A DNA stretch of 64,000 bases, taken from NCBI RefSeq assembly GCF_005239225.2, contig NC_133298.1:6257345-6321344 (forward strand). The letters are read 5' to 3'. A model generated the notes under the pieces. It did not search any database, was not told the origin of the DNA, and saw nothing but the letters and a program-made list of their open reading frames with translations. The translations under genes were made by a program, and so were the position numbers. The stretch is from Populus alba. Taxonomy: Eukaryota > Streptophyta > Magnoliopsida > Malpighiales > Salicaceae. Below, piece by piece: positions 1 through 11,138 of the stretch (position 1 is the first letter of the stretch; every line of letters begins with the position of its first letter).

Positions 1-410
1 TTTATTGGTATATTAAACATAAAAAAACTATTTTTCTAGTCAAAGAAAAGGTGTGCTGTATATAAAAACATGGGTATGTGTGTGTGTATTAATTTTATTG
101 GTATATAAATATATTATTTTAATTGAAAAATTAAACTTCAAATTAAACCTGCTCAAGCCAGATATTTTGAGTCAAAAAGTCATGTAAGTGACCGGATAGA
201 CATGAATATGATTTATAAATTAATATGCATAAAAGTTGAGATAGCGACTTGTAACCACTAGTGTTTCATTGCAAGAATATTTGTCAATTAAATTACTCCA
301 ACTCATGAATAACCCAAATGAGGTATTATAATTTCAATCCAGAATCACACATTTATTTAATTACATTTATACATTTACCCTAGGAAAAGAAGTGATTAAT
401 GAAATCCACT
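1..410. other. AT-rich flank, no gene seen
   Basis: AT-rich sequence with short A/T runs upstream of the first B3 promoter. No open frame with recognisable protein content and no RNA gene is visible. Confidence 0.5.
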
Positions 411-414
411 CCAC

Positions 415-476
415 ATCGTGCGATACCTTTTTTTATTCAACAAGACCTCGCTAGATTGCTTACTAGATCGCCCGAT
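415..476. promoter_or_regulatory. ATCGNNCGAT palindrome pair upstream of B3 gene 1
   Basis: Two 10-bp elements of the form ATCG-NN-CGAT: ATCGTGCGAT at 415-424 (preceded by CCAC) and ATCGCCCGAT at 467-476. They lie about 220-285 bp before the B3 start codon. The same element occurs upstream of all four other B3 genes here and is very unusual in such AT-rich DNA. A regulatory role is inferred from this association alone. Confidence 0.6.
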
Positions 477-611
477 CCTAATCTTTCCAAGGCTTCTATT
501 TTTATTTTATTTTATTTTTTCAGAATGGTGTGACTTGAGGTGACCGAATTGCGACACAGAGCATGTACGTATGAGAAATGATTTTATCTTTTCGGAACAT
601 TCCGGTATATC

Positions 612-620
612 TATAAATAT
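612..620 (+). promoter_or_regulatory. TATA box of B3 gene 1
   Basis: TATAAATAT lies 79-87 bp before the ATG at 699. Spacing and sequence resemble the TATA boxes of B3 genes 3 and 4, implying a short leader of roughly 50 nt. Confidence 0.6.
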
Positions 621-698
621 GTGCAAAAATTAAGAAGGTCGAATAAAAAAACAGAGATCATTTTTCTTTTTTATTGTCCTTCTCGTCTGTCCTAAGAA

Positions 699-1058
699 AT
701 GGCCAGCTGCTCCAAGATCCTCACCAAGACGGATACTGAGAAGAGACTGTCAGTGCCAATCAAGTTTCTCGAGTCCCTCCCACCATTCAAAGGCGGCCAT
801 GCGGTGTTTTTTCAAGCTACAGAGGAGAGCGGCAAAGTCTGGACTTTTCAGTGCTCCACTCGCAAGAAAGGGCGGTACCAGAAGCCAGTTCTTTCCAGGG
901 GTTGGCTTGCATTTGCGAGGAAGAAGAAGCTTGAAGTGGGCGACAAGATCGAGTTTTACAAGGCTAGAGATCAAGAAACTGAAAAACCCTTTTATGGAGT
1001 TCGAGTTGAAAGAGAAATCAAGCTACTCGGTGCTGTTATTGGCTATATGAACCCTTAA
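699..1058 (+). CDS. Short single-domain B3 DNA-binding protein, subfamily A (copy 1)
   Basis: The 119-residue intronless frame is almost entirely a plant B3 DNA-binding domain. It opens with FSKIL-like residues and TDTEKRLSVP (strand 1), has VWTFQCSTRKKGRY and the hallmark PVLSRGWLAFARKKKL, then VGDKIEFYK, and closes with GVRVEREIK and GYMNP. B3 domains are nuclear DNA-binding folds of plant transcription factors (ARF, RAV, LAV and REM families); a lone, very basic domain without activation or dimerisation region resembles small REM-like proteins. Target sequence and function are not known. The start is the first ATG after the TATA box, in the context AAGAAATGGCC shared with copy 2. The upstream palindrome pair and the 3' flank are also shared with copy 2 at 7169. 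It is probably a functional member of a local expansion. Confidence 0.92.
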   Translation: MASCSKILTKTDTEKRLSVPIKFLESLPPFKGGHAVFFQATEESGKVWTFQCSTRKKGRYQKPVLSRGWLAFARKKKLEVGDKIEFYKARDQETEKPFYGVRVEREIKLLGAVIGYMNP

Positions 1059-1221
1059 TGGGTCTCTGAGGAGCATATAACTGTCGTGTCACTCCCACAC
1101 ATGGTTGTCAGCAATTAAAACCTTTTTCTAATTTTATTTCCCATGAATCTTAGGTTGCCCGGCTTTCGTCCTGTCCAGACCCACGCTTCCCATCTCCTTT
1201 TTGACACACGTGCAAGTATAG

Positions 1222-1269
<48 letters not shown>

Positions 1270-1860
1270 GGAAACTTTACTGCACATGTTTCAGGTTTGT
1301 CTTGGCAGCAAAATATATATTTCTTTCAAGGAAAATCGCTCAATATATTAATGTACTTCTTTCTTTCTTTCTTTCTTTCTTTGGCAAATGTACTTTGTTG
1401 TAGTTAGAATTGTAATATTTTGACAAACTATCACATTTTTAGAACCAACCACGTCAACCTCAAGCTGACTTTACGTCTCAACCTCTAATTTTATATATCT
1501 AGTTAGAATATAGTTTAATTTAAAAAATTTAAATAATATTGTTTTAATTTTCTTAAAAAAAATCTTTTACGATGCCATTTTAAATTTACTTTGTCACCAA
1601 AGTTAACTAACCTATTGTAAACTTTACATTGGCCCTTAAACCACACCAAATTTAATAACTTTACAAGCTACAATGATGACCATTAAATACACGTGTCAAA
1701 CACTTTATAATTAAAGTGATCAATGTTGGATTGACCAAGTCTGCCTTTTGTTTTTATATATATAAGTTCAAGGAGATGATGAAATTATAATAAACTAAAA
1801 AACATAGGAAAGGAAAATTTATATATAAAAAAAAACATAAAAAGTAGAATTTTGGCATCG
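1059..1860. other. 3' flank of B3 gene 1 with microsatellites
   Basis: The first ~350 bp match the 3' flank of B3 gene 2 and mark the duplicated unit. An (AT)n tract spans about 1225-1266 and a CTTT-type tract about 1358-1382. The remainder is AT-rich and shows no gene. Confidence 0.6.
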
Positions 1861-1869
1861 CTTGATGAT

Positions 1870-2130
1870 GAGTTCCAAAATATAATATGCTTTGAAATAA
1901 AATTGATATATTGGATAATTAGTTAATTTTATAATTCAAGCAATTTAATATATTCTCCCTAACCAATATGTCTTTCAACTTAATATGAAAAGCCCGATTG
2001 ATAGTAATAAATGATGCCTGGTAAGCTAAGGTGGCTAATAACTATGATAGTAGTAAGTGGCGCCTGATAAGTCAGAGTTATTGGTAGCTCATGCCTATTT
2101 TCGCGAGGCAACATCGGGCAGACGCGCTTT
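1870..2130. repeat. Dispersed repeat family R1, copy 1
   Basis: A block with the phrases TGGATAATTAGTTAAT and GCCTGGTAAGC...AAGGTGGCTAATAA recurs in the same orientation, diverged, at about 3860-4130, 45270-45420 and 55610-55760. Element class is not identified. Confidence 0.5.
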
Positions 2131-2179
2131 TTGTGCCTCATGAGAGGTATTGTAGTTGAGAAAGAAATGGTTTTGAATT

Positions 2180-3800
2180 TAATCATAAAATTATGATTAA
2201 GGTTCAAAAGTCGCTACCTAGTATTATGGTTACTAAGAACCCTATGGTTTTTGAGAGTTTGGGTAAAAGACTGGTTATGCAAGGAAAAGATGCATCACCC
2301 CTAATACACCCTACCTAAGGTAGGTTGCATTGTTATTTGATTGTTTTTCTTTGTCATTTTTTTATTCCTTGGTCTCGTCTAAAATCTCATTTAGCGGAAA
2401 AATCTCTATCTTATTAAGTTTAATCCTAACCATTCTAGAGTTTGATTTTGAACTTAATATCTTTAATACTTGAGGATATACTTTACCGTGTAATTTTATA
2501 CCTTCAAATATTAAAGTTTACATCTAAATTGTAATATAAAATGAACAAAATGATTGGTGAAGGTTTTTTGACTTTTTAGTCAAATCCTAACGGATAATCA
2601 TAAACTAGTTATGATATCTATTTTTTTACATTTTAAAAATATGAGAAAGATGCAATTTTTTTATTTTTTTTTATGAAAATATGTTGGAAGCATTTTAGGA
2701 TTTGGCCATATGCATAAAAACAAAATCTTTTTTTAAGAGGAAATTAATTTGAAGTTTTTTTCAAAATCGTTTAAGAGAAAACTGAGTATTTTAATGTTGG
2801 ATCTGTATCTTATAGTGTAAATATACAATCCAATATTATGCAAAATTGGTAAAAAAGCATGTGAGAAAATCATTGTTTTGTGAATGGATTTTTTTTTTTT
2901 TTTTTAGTTTATATATATATATATATTATTATAAATTGTAATATATTATTATAATTATATTATTATTAAATATATTTTCACTGGATCTAACCCAACTATA
3001 TAGGTCGAGCCCATCCTGGTTGGGCCGAGATCGACCCAAAAAGAGGGTTCGGTCAATGTCTACCCAACAATTTTTTTTTTTTTTTATGGACTAGGACAGA
3101 GTTGACCCACCATCTAGGCTAAGTCAAGACATGTCCAACCCAACGCAACTTGGTCAGTGACCTAACCTAGTGACTGGGTTGCATGAATTACATTTCATGT
3201 TCCACTATTCAAAAACAAGGGAACTTGAAAAGGAGGAGGGGAAACTCACCTGGCGTGGAAGGAGCTATTAGTTTGGGAGGTCAATGCCAAGCTGATGGAA
3301 GTCATTTATGGAGGAGCTAGCATAGTGGTTCACTGTTGCCGGTGTTGGAGAAAGAAGAAAAACTGGTGGAGGAGAGAGAGAAAAGTTAGCATAGTGATTC
3401 GTAACGTGGAGACAACTTGTGATGGTGGCTTGTGGGGAAGATGGTGGTACACAAGTCGAAGGTGATGGCAGTTAGTGGTTGGAACGATGAAGAAATGGAA
3501 AGCAAAAAATGACAGAAAAACTGGTAGAGGAAACTGATTTTTCACTAACTTTGGACCCGAATTTCTTGATCCTCAGTCCATGAAATCCATCATTATTTAT
3601 AGGGGTTGGAAGAGCGCAATTTTTTCTTTATTTAGGAAAAATTTTGGCCCTTGATTCATCTAGGAAAGATCTCAACCGTTGGCACAAAGTAGACATCATG
3701 AATTGTTAAATTTCACAGTTGAAGGCTACCTGAGTTGGTCTTTTTAGGCCGATGTCATGGCCTGTCTTGGTTGTGTGTCATGGAATAGCTTGGAAATGTC
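2180..3800 (-). mobile_element. Decayed Ogre-type LTR remnant
   Basis: The order of landmarks follows the LTR of the complete element at 29967-32496. First comes a box CTAGTATTATGGTTACTAAGAACC with ACACCCTACCTAAGGTAGG (2215-2330), then AT-rich sequence, a GGTTGGGCCGAGATCGACCC stretch (about 3018-3040), a CTCACCTGGCGTGGAAGG donor-like segment (3247-3264) and ATTTATAGGGGTTGGAAG (3595-3612). The sequence is too decayed to fix the ends. Short frames on the minus strand inside it are not genes. Confidence 0.5.
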
Positions 3801-3859
3801 AAAAATAAATTTTAAAAACTGGTGGTTTTTTTATTAGCTTCCCACATATTACGCCAATT

Positions 3860-4130
3860 GACAAGTCCCAAAATCCAAAATGCTTTGGAATAAGGTTGAT
3901 GCATTGAATAATTGATTAATCTCTTAGTTCAAGTAATTTGATTCTTTCTTCCTAGTCAAAGTGTTTACCAGCTTGATATGGAAAGTTTAGGTGGTTGATA
4001 ATAGCATCATCTGCTATTAGGAGGTGGTGCCTTGGTAAGCCAATATGGCAAATAGTTGTGGTAATAGCAGGTGATTCTTAGTAAACCAAGGTAATTGGTA
4101 GTCGGTACATGTAAAAGGTTTTCTTTGATG
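3860..4130. repeat. Dispersed repeat family R1, copy 2
   Basis: This copy has the same orientation and phrase order as the copy at 1870-2130. Together they bracket the decayed LTR remnant, so the remnant may have inserted between tandem copies or belong to one larger element. Confidence 0.45.
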
Positions 4131-4139
4131 GACATTGGG

Positions 4140-5370
4140 TTTTTCTAGTGATAAAGTCAATAACTTTATATAAACTCACTCTCTTGTTGGTATTTTTTTT
4201 AATTGAGATTTTATCTTTGTTGTTTTTTCCCTTTCGATAGGGTTAGTCCCAACCTCATGGTCAAGATCACGGGTTTTAATTGTTAATACGAGTTAACTTT
4301 TATTTTTTTAGATCCTATTATAAATTAGATTAATTTTAATTTTATCCTTCAACATTTTTTTAATTGATTTATGTTTTTCTCTTCACTTTGCTTTATATGG
4401 GAATATGTTTTTTTATATCTAAAAACATCTTAGAAAAACTTGTATTTTTTTTTTATTAAAAAAATTATTCAACCCATAAAGCGTCGATCAAATATAGCAT
4501 TCTTACTAGTTTTTGCAAGCATTCCTTCGAATGTTTATATGGAGGTTTCTTCAATAAAGATTTGATCAACTCCAAAGGCTATTTCATTTGGTTCCGCTGA
4601 TGGTTGTTTAATTTTTACATGCAATCTACCTTGGCTTAATTATACGTTTATTTTTCTAGTTTTCTTTCGGAGGTTGGGTTTTCTTTTCTTTTCTCTTTCT
4701 TTCTTTTTTTATAAAAAAAATTGTTAGTTTGTCGTGTCTTTAATTTGCTTTGTAAGAGTCTTCCTTCTAACATGGGCTCTTAAATGTGTGAGTTAAATAT
4801 GATGGTAGAACCTTACTGGTACATTAATTGAGGAATCATTCTAGTGGTAGTGGATCATAAATTATCATAAATGTTAGAGCACAGTAAAGTTCAGATTGAC
4901 TTGTAAAGTAATCTTGGGTTATTTGATTATAAATTATTATTGGGTTAATTATTTTTATTAAAATAATATTATTTTAATAAATAAAAATGTTTTTTAGAAT
5001 TAGCACAAGTCAGTTTGAATTGAATTTAGTTTAACTAATCAAATTATTAAAAAAAAATTAGTTAAGTTAATAACGTATCACTATTTTTCAAATACTTTTT
5101 TTTTATTTCCCAAAAAAATTTATTGTTAGTTAGATAAAATATTCTTTTTTCATAGTTGCAACATTAACATAAACTTCCAGCTAAATGATATAAGGAAATC
5201 AATGTAGATTAAGAGATATTTTACTATGAATTATAATAATAGTTTTATTTTTAATTTTTCATCTTATCTTTTCATGTTTATTTGATTGTGTGTGTTTTTT
5301 CTTTATTTTCTCTCTCCTGACAACTAAACTACACAATTGTTTTCTTTTTTGTTGTTCGTCAAATCAAGCA
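4140..5370. other. AT-rich spacer
   Basis: T-rich and A-rich sequence without recognisable coding or RNA content. Nothing specific could be assigned. Confidence 0.4.
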
Positions 5371-5377
5371 TGTTTGT

Positions 5378-5400
5378 CATACTCAAGGCTCTTGAGTATG
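5378..5400. repeat. 10-bp perfect hairpin next to a tandem repeat
   Basis: CATACTCAAG and CTTGAGTATG are exact reverse complements separated by GCT. The flanking words (ACTCAAGGCTCTTGAG, then GGCATGGCCGCCAGATCC) recur in altered form after the adjacent tandem repeat, at about 5706-5740, so the hairpin borders a repeated unit. Confidence 0.5.
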
Positions 5401-5439
5401 GCATGGCCGCCAGATCCAATAGCCTATAAAAAATTTAAT

Positions 5440-5705
5440 TATAATTTATGTTTAGGACACTTTAATGATAGTTTAAATTTTTTTTTTATAAAAAATATTA
5501 AAAAATAATTAGAATTTTTATTTAAGATACTTATAATTTAAATGTTTTTTTATAAAAAATAAAAAAATATATAAAAATAAATAATTAGAATTTCTGTTTA
5601 TGATACTTCAATGATAATTTAAATTTTTTTTATAAAAAAAATAGAAAATAATAATTAGAATTTGTATTTAAAATACTTTAATGATAGTTTAAATGTATTT
5701 TTTTT
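5440..5705. repeat. AT-rich tandem repeat, about four copies
   Basis: The phrases ATAATTAGAATTT..TATTTA and GATACTT.AATGATAGTTTAAAT recur about four times with a T-tract and A-tract between them. Copy length is uneven. No coding content is seen. Confidence 0.55.
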
Positions 5706-5884
5706 AAGACTCTTAAGTTTGGCATGATCACCAGTCTCAAATGTTTTGGATCTGATATGGTTCCAAACCCGAAAAAACTTTAAACATTCTTTATTATTTT
5801 TTTAACTTTTAATAAAAAAAATATTTACGCAGAATAATATACTAGTCAACATTGAAATTTTGAAACTCGATAGTAGTAATATAT

Positions 5885-6420
5885 AAGAGTGTGTTTGTTT
5901 TTTAGGTAGCTTTTATAATTGTGGTTGTAAAAAAAATAAGTTTAAAAATAGTGCGGTTTAGTTGGATTTAGATATGTGTTTGGTAAAAATTATGGTTGAA
6001 GTTTATGTGTAGTAATAAAAATGTATGAAATGTTTGGTGGAAGTATGGTTGCAGTTGCTTTTTAAAGTGTTTTTTATTTGGAAATGCATCAAAAATAATA
6101 TATTTTTTATTTTTTTAAAATTAATTTTAATATCAGTGCATTAAAATGATCTGAAAATATAAAAATAATATTAATTTGAAGCAAAGAAAAAAATAAAATA
6201 AAATTTTAATTTTTTTAAAAACACTTTTAAAATATAAAACCAAACAGGTTTTATGAAACTCGATTAAAAAAATGTAAAAACTGCTTCATAAAAATTACAT
6301 TTTAAACTCAATTTTTTAGTGAGTTCCACAATATAAAATATAATTTAATTTATTATCAAATATCTTATTACATTTATTTCATCACAAATACAAAAACCAA
6401 TAAAAAACAAACACAAGCTA
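5885..6420. mobile_element. MITE-like element with inverted termini
   Basis: The left end reads GTGTTTGTTTTTTA and the right end ends TAAAAAACAAACAC, an exact 14-bp inversion. The interior is AT-rich and non-coding with internal inverted symmetry. Ends of this type are common in plant hAT-like MITEs. No clear target duplication was seen, so the class is tentative. Confidence 0.5.
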
Positions 6421-6801
6421 AGTGACAGTTCATTTATATTGGCAGAGAAAATAAAAGACTCCATTTTCTGGACAAATAAATTTCGGCTACTTTTCTGTTT
6501 TTCAAAACAAAAAATAAAAAGTCAAAACCAGAGATTTCACCAAGAAGAGGGTAGCGTCGTATCACTAATTAAAATGGAATGTTTTCAAGTTTCACATTAT
6601 TTTTAAAAGTATTTTTTATTTTTAAAATTTATTTTTAATATTAAAAAATCTGAAAAAAATCTATTATTTTTTTAAAATCCATACAATTATTTTAATTTTA
6701 ATCATTTTTTTTAATTAGAATATTATACACAAACGAGGAGATGAAATTATATTGCGCACATGCATATTGCGTACGTATATTGTATTCATTTTCACAAGTA
6801 C

Positions 6802-6843
6802 ATCGCACGATACTTTTTGTTGTTTAGCTACACATCGCTCGAT
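6802..6843. promoter_or_regulatory. ATCGNNCGAT palindrome pair upstream of B3 gene 2
   Basis: ATCGCACGAT at 6802-6811 and ATCGCTCGAT at 6834-6843, each preceded by CA, about 325-365 bp before the B3 ATG. The pair spacing resembles that of gene 1 at 415-476. The extra distance is partly explained by the CT/CA microsatellite at 6980-7100. Confidence 0.6.
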
Positions 6844-6979
6844 TTCACAAATTTCTTTTTGGGTCTTTTACAAAAGGTAGTCTATCCCTATATGGCACTG
6901 TACTCAAATTATTACAGCATGAGATGATGGAAAAAGCTGATAGACGACGGATGATCGATGTCCTTTTTGGAAATTTCTT

Positions 6980-7100
6980 GTCTCTCTCTCTCTCTCTCTC
7001 CCCCTCTCTCCCCCTCTCTCCCTCTCTCTCTCTCTACACACACACAGAGATAGACAGACAGACACACACACACACACAGACACAGACACAGACACACACG
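6980..7100. repeat. CT/CA compound microsatellite
   Basis: A (CT)n tract with CCCC interruptions is followed by ACAC and AGACAC repeats. It lies in the promoter/leader interval of B3 gene 2, which gene 1 lacks. Open frames across it on both strands are repeat artefacts. Confidence 0.85.
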
Positions 7101-7168
7101 CCCAGAGAAGAAGCTGGCATTAACAACTAGAAATAACTTTCCATTATCCTTCTTGTTTGTCCTAAGAA

Positions 7169-7528
7169 ATGGCCATCTTCTCCAAGATCCTCACCAAGAC
7201 AGACGCTGAGAAGAGACTGTCAGTGCCGATCAAGTTTCTCAAGTCTCTCCCACCGTTCAAAAGCGGCCATGCGGTAGATTTTCAAGCTAAAGAGGAGAGG
7301 GGCAGAGTCTGGACCTTTCAGTGCTCCACTCGCAAGAAAGGACGGTACAAGAAGCCAGTTCTTTCCAAGGGTTGGCTTGCATTTGCAAACAAGAAGAAGC
7401 TTAAAGTGGGTGACAAGATCGTGTTTTACAAGGGTAGAAATCAAGAAACTGAAAAACCCTTTTATGGAGTTCGAGTTGAGAGAGAAATCAAGATACTCGG
7501 TGCTGTTGTTGGCTACATGAACCCTTAA
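7169..7528 (+). CDS. Short single-domain B3 DNA-binding protein, subfamily A (copy 2)
   Basis: This 119-residue intronless frame is the closest relative of the product at 699-1058. It shares TDAEKRLSVP, VWTFQCSTRKKGRY, the PVLSKGWLAFANKKKL core, VGDKIVFYK and the GYMNP C terminus. The two differ at about 18 positions, with no indel. Only the B3 fold is present, so a DNA-binding role in the nucleus is expected, with partners and targets unknown. The start AAGAAATGGCC is identical to copy 1. No clear TATA box is seen; a CT/CA microsatellite fills the expected interval, so expression could differ from copy 1. The frame has no damage. Confidence 0.92.
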   Translation: MAIFSKILTKTDAEKRLSVPIKFLKSLPPFKSGHAVDFQAKEERGRVWTFQCSTRKKGRYKKPVLSKGWLAFANKKKLKVGDKIVFYKGRNQETEKPFYGVRVEREIKILGAVVGYMNP

Positions 7529-8735
7529 TGGGTCTCTGAGGAGTATATATAACTGTAGCGTCCCGCCCCATGGTTGCCAGCGATTAAACCCTTTTCCAAT
7601 TTTATTTTCCCATGTAATCTGGGCTGCCATGCTTGCGAAACATCGAAGCATAGATCTGAAGGCACCCCTGGGCCTGGACATCATACCTGCACATTTTTCA
7701 GGTTTCTCGTCAGGAAAAAAGATAGATTTCTTTCAAGGAAAGTCGTTGTTTAATATATAGTATTAATGTACGTTTTTTTTTTCTTTTTCCGTCGGCAAAT
7801 GTACTTGTTATTTGTTAAAATTGCAATATTTTGACAAGCTACAAAGATACGAGCAAATGCACGTCCGGCGGCACGAAGTATAATTGGCTCTGCCTGCTTT
7901 TTATTTATATTCACTATGGACTGAAGTTCTAAGTGTAGTGTGTATGTTGGGGAGTTCTCTGCTAGTGTTTGTGGTTATGATTTTTTTTTTAAAATAGATT
8001 TTAGATGTGATTTTATAAAAGTAAATTTTAAAAAATATGTAATTGGTTAAAATTATTGTGAAATTAATTTTTATATACTAGATAAATAATAATTTTTAAT
8101 ATATATATATATTTAGTTAAAAATATATATTTTGTTAAAATTATTGTGAGATTAATTTTTATATTTAAAATAAATTATTTTTTTTTGGAACATATAATAT
8201 ATATATATATTAAAAGGTTTTAAATCTCATATTGAAAATATACTATGTTATATCCTTTTAAGTTGAAGTATTTAAATCAAAATATTTTTTATTTCATATT
8301 GAAAAAACATAATTTTTTTCTTGTGAATATAAAGTATATATACGAAAAAGTTTCAAATCTCATATTAAAAAATTAATTTTTTTTTTTGTACTTCAAATCT
8401 CACATTAAAAAAACATAATTTTTTCCTTGTTAATATAAAATATTAATAACCAACTAAAAAATATATATATAAAAATAAAAACAACATTTAAAAAAAAACA
8501 CCATATCATTTAAGTTCGCCTAAATCAGTGATCGATCTATTGAGTGGACCTGGTTTTGTCAAATTATTGCACCTATAAGTTTTTTAACGAACATAAAGAG
8601 GTCCAATCACTAGATTAATCACATCTCAGAGTGACTAGACCCGACAGTTAACAACAGTGCCAAATATAATTACAATAATGTAGCTCTTATGCTTGTTGAG
8701 ATGAAAAGCATGTAAAATAATTTACCTAAAAAACA
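7529..8735. other. 3' flank of B3 gene 2, then AT-rich spacer
   Basis: The first ~300 bp match the flank of B3 gene 1. From about 8210 to 8480 the phrase TTTCAAATCTCATATTRAAAA is repeated several times with AT-rich linkers, a degenerate short tandem repeat. No gene is seen. Confidence 0.5.
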
Positions 8736-8739
8736 GAAG

Positions 8740-8966
8740 CAGCATCTTAGTGAAACGGACACGCCACGCGTGAAGCCTAAGCAGCGGGGGCGCCACATGG
8801 GCTGATGTCATCGCTTGCATCAGACTTGTGATCTCACACTGTACACAGTGTACTACCTTGCCGACAGCAATAAACACAAGAGTATCTCCGTACCATACAA
8901 GTGGGAGCTGCCTTTTGTTCCTAATAAAAGCACCTCATGCTGTCATTAAAAAAAAAAAAAAAAAAC
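8740..8966 (+). other. GC-richer block ending in poly(A)
   Basis: An island of higher GC (CACGCCACGCGTGAAGCC, GCGGGGGCGCCACATGGG) ends in an A run at about 8947-8965. It also holds the short inverted pair CTGTACACAG. The poly(A) tail suggests a retroposed fragment or SINE-like insert, but no Pol III A/B boxes or source gene were recognised. Confidence 0.3.
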
Positions 8967-9395
8967 TCAAGTAAAATTATTCTCTAACAAATGAAGGTAT
9001 TTTTTAAAATATTAGGGAAAAAAATTAAAATTGATTAATACACAAACTAACTAAACAATATATTATTACACTTTCAATAATATTTTTTAGGCAAATATAA
9101 AAGAAATTGAATGCCCAAACAATTTTAGTTTTAACGAGGTTCCTATGGTTTAAGAAATATTAATTTGAGTCCCTTTATTCATGAGTTCCATTCAAAATTT
9201 AAATTCTATTTTAACAAGAAACAATGTTTTGGAGAGAAATTAATATTTTTTCTGTTAAATATAATGTAATTAAAGATCAAAATATCGTTTCTAAATAAGC
9301 TGATTATTTTCTTAATTTTTAGTTATTCTTTAAATCATAAATAATTATGTTGGGATAAATGTTGAAAATTATTCTACGTGGGACACCACGATGTT

Positions 9396-9450
9396 GAGGA
9401 TCTCAAATGAAAGATCCAAGCGCGAGCCCAAAGTAAGGTAGACGATGAGG
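9396..9450. repeat. 55-bp dispersed repeat with conserved hairpin, copy 1
   Basis: GGATCT, an 8-nt loop and AGATCC form a hairpin, followed by AAGCGCGAGCCCAAAGTA and GTAGACGATGAGG. The diverged copy at 10592-10644 keeps the hairpin arms while the loop differs. Confidence 0.5.
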
Positions 9451-10591
9451 TGTCGTGTGATAAAGTATTTAGAAAACACTTTCATCACTGAAAAGAGTTG
9501 GAGGAGGTCGGGAGTCGGCGACATTTAGTATTAAAAAAAACGGGTTCAAAGCATGCAATTTCTTAGAATAGTATTTATCTTCTTCTTTCCTGTTTTACCA
9601 ACTGAAACATTAATGGTTTCATACATTCATTCGAAGCTAAATCATTAACCAACAAAGCCTTTGAATGGCCATGATCTTTCACTTTGTTTTTTTTTTTTTT
9701 TATCCAACGTTAACATCCCTTCGTTATTTATGATGAGAGCTAATAAGATTTTGATTATCTGCTTAATTAGATAAACCATGAGGTTTGGAATTTGTAGGTG
9801 TCTATCTCCCTCTCTGTCAATTATGTTTTTTATTATAACTATCTAGTAAATGGTCTAATAATAAAAAATTAAGATTAAAGGGTTTGTTTTTCCTGTTATC
9901 TCAGTTTTGAATCCTGTGATTGTTAATATAATGGTCATTGAAGATTTACATCGTCTTTGATTTCAGAACTCATAAGATTAGTTGAAGTATGCGTAAATTG
10001 ACCCGAACACCCAAGTTTTTTATTGCAAGTATTTGAACTCTATGAAGTGATAACTCTTTTCATTTAAGGACCAATATTTATCTCTCTCTTTTTTTAAAAA
10101 AAAAAAAAAAAAAAGCCTAAGTTGGGTGGTTTGATGCTTCTCTTTTCATTTAATATAAAAAAAATATTACAAAAATAAAGACCTAATTATTTGTTATCCA
10201 AGTTGGGTTTTCTTTGATTATTGATGTGTGGACCAAACTCCTCGCAGGCCACCCTCGGGTTCAAGAAGATAATGTAGCTCTTAACAAGCCTCTAGTTTCG
10301 TAAGATATTAAGGTGTATAGATTATGAGTAACAATCGTCAGATGTTTTGTTTTTTAGAGTCTTTATGATCAAAATAAAGTGTCGTAAGATACCAATAACG
10401 TACTTATAGTGCTAATTATGGACATTCCTTTCTAAGCACTTGCTAAATTTCCCCATTAGTTGGAATCAAGAATATTAAGTTCTTTGAAAGGTGGAGGAGA
10501 CAGGTGGTTTCTTATGCTTTTGGCAAAACAAGATAATTAAATAAAGAGAAAACACAGGAATGCTTGGGAGCTGGGACAGCACTTGAACAGG

Positions 10592-10644
10592 GGATCTCAG
10601 ACGAGAGATCCAAGCGCAGGCCGAAGGTAACGTAGACGATGAGG
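10592..10644. repeat. 55-bp dispersed repeat with conserved hairpin, copy 2
   Basis: Matches 9396-9450: GGATCT/AGATCC arms, then AAGCGCAGGCCGAAGGTA and GTAGACGATGAGG. Element class is unknown. Confidence 0.5.
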
Positions 10645-11069
10645 TTGGCTGGCTCATCCCAAAGGAATGCAAAAGAATGGCTTTATGGTATAATAATTTC
10701 TGTCATTTAATTTCTTAACAAATTCCTTGAGATTAGCAAGAGAAAAATAACGTTTTCTGAAGTAATCACCACAAGAATATTCTCTGATCATGGATTTATG
10801 GTGCTGTTAATCTACTTCACAACGATCAAATTACATGGCTAACATTTTTGACACATAAGAATAAACCTATCGTGATCTTGTTTCTAAAATGAAGACTATG
10901 GAAACCAATTTTTATAGTTTTAAAAAGAGTAATTATATATGAACATGTTTTCTATGAATTTTCTGTTTCTCCAGAAAATAGTCGATGATTCCCCAGGAGT
11001 ATTCACCACCATGTTTTAAACTAACCCCTGGTTTCTTATGCCTTGCCTGGCGTTGTCCATTGCTTTTTC

Positions 11070-11072
<3 letters not shown>

Positions 11073-11125
<53 letters not shown>

Positions 11126-11138
11126 CTGTGTGTGTGTG
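11073..11138. repeat. CT/TA/TG compound microsatellite
   Basis: Consecutive (CT)n, (TA)n and (TG)n tracts. The frame running through it is not a gene. Confidence 0.9.

Noticed and set aside
750..1050. Open frames on the other strand and in another phase of the B3 genes, also open in several copies (for example 7220-7684 minus, 22109-22369, 49000-49446, 57901-58173)
   Set aside because: They follow from shared nucleotide sequence. Only the B3 frame has protein-family motifs and a shared start context.
6904..7130. Frames with RERERE or THTHTQ repeats
   Set aside because: Pure translation of CT/CA microsatellite on both strands.
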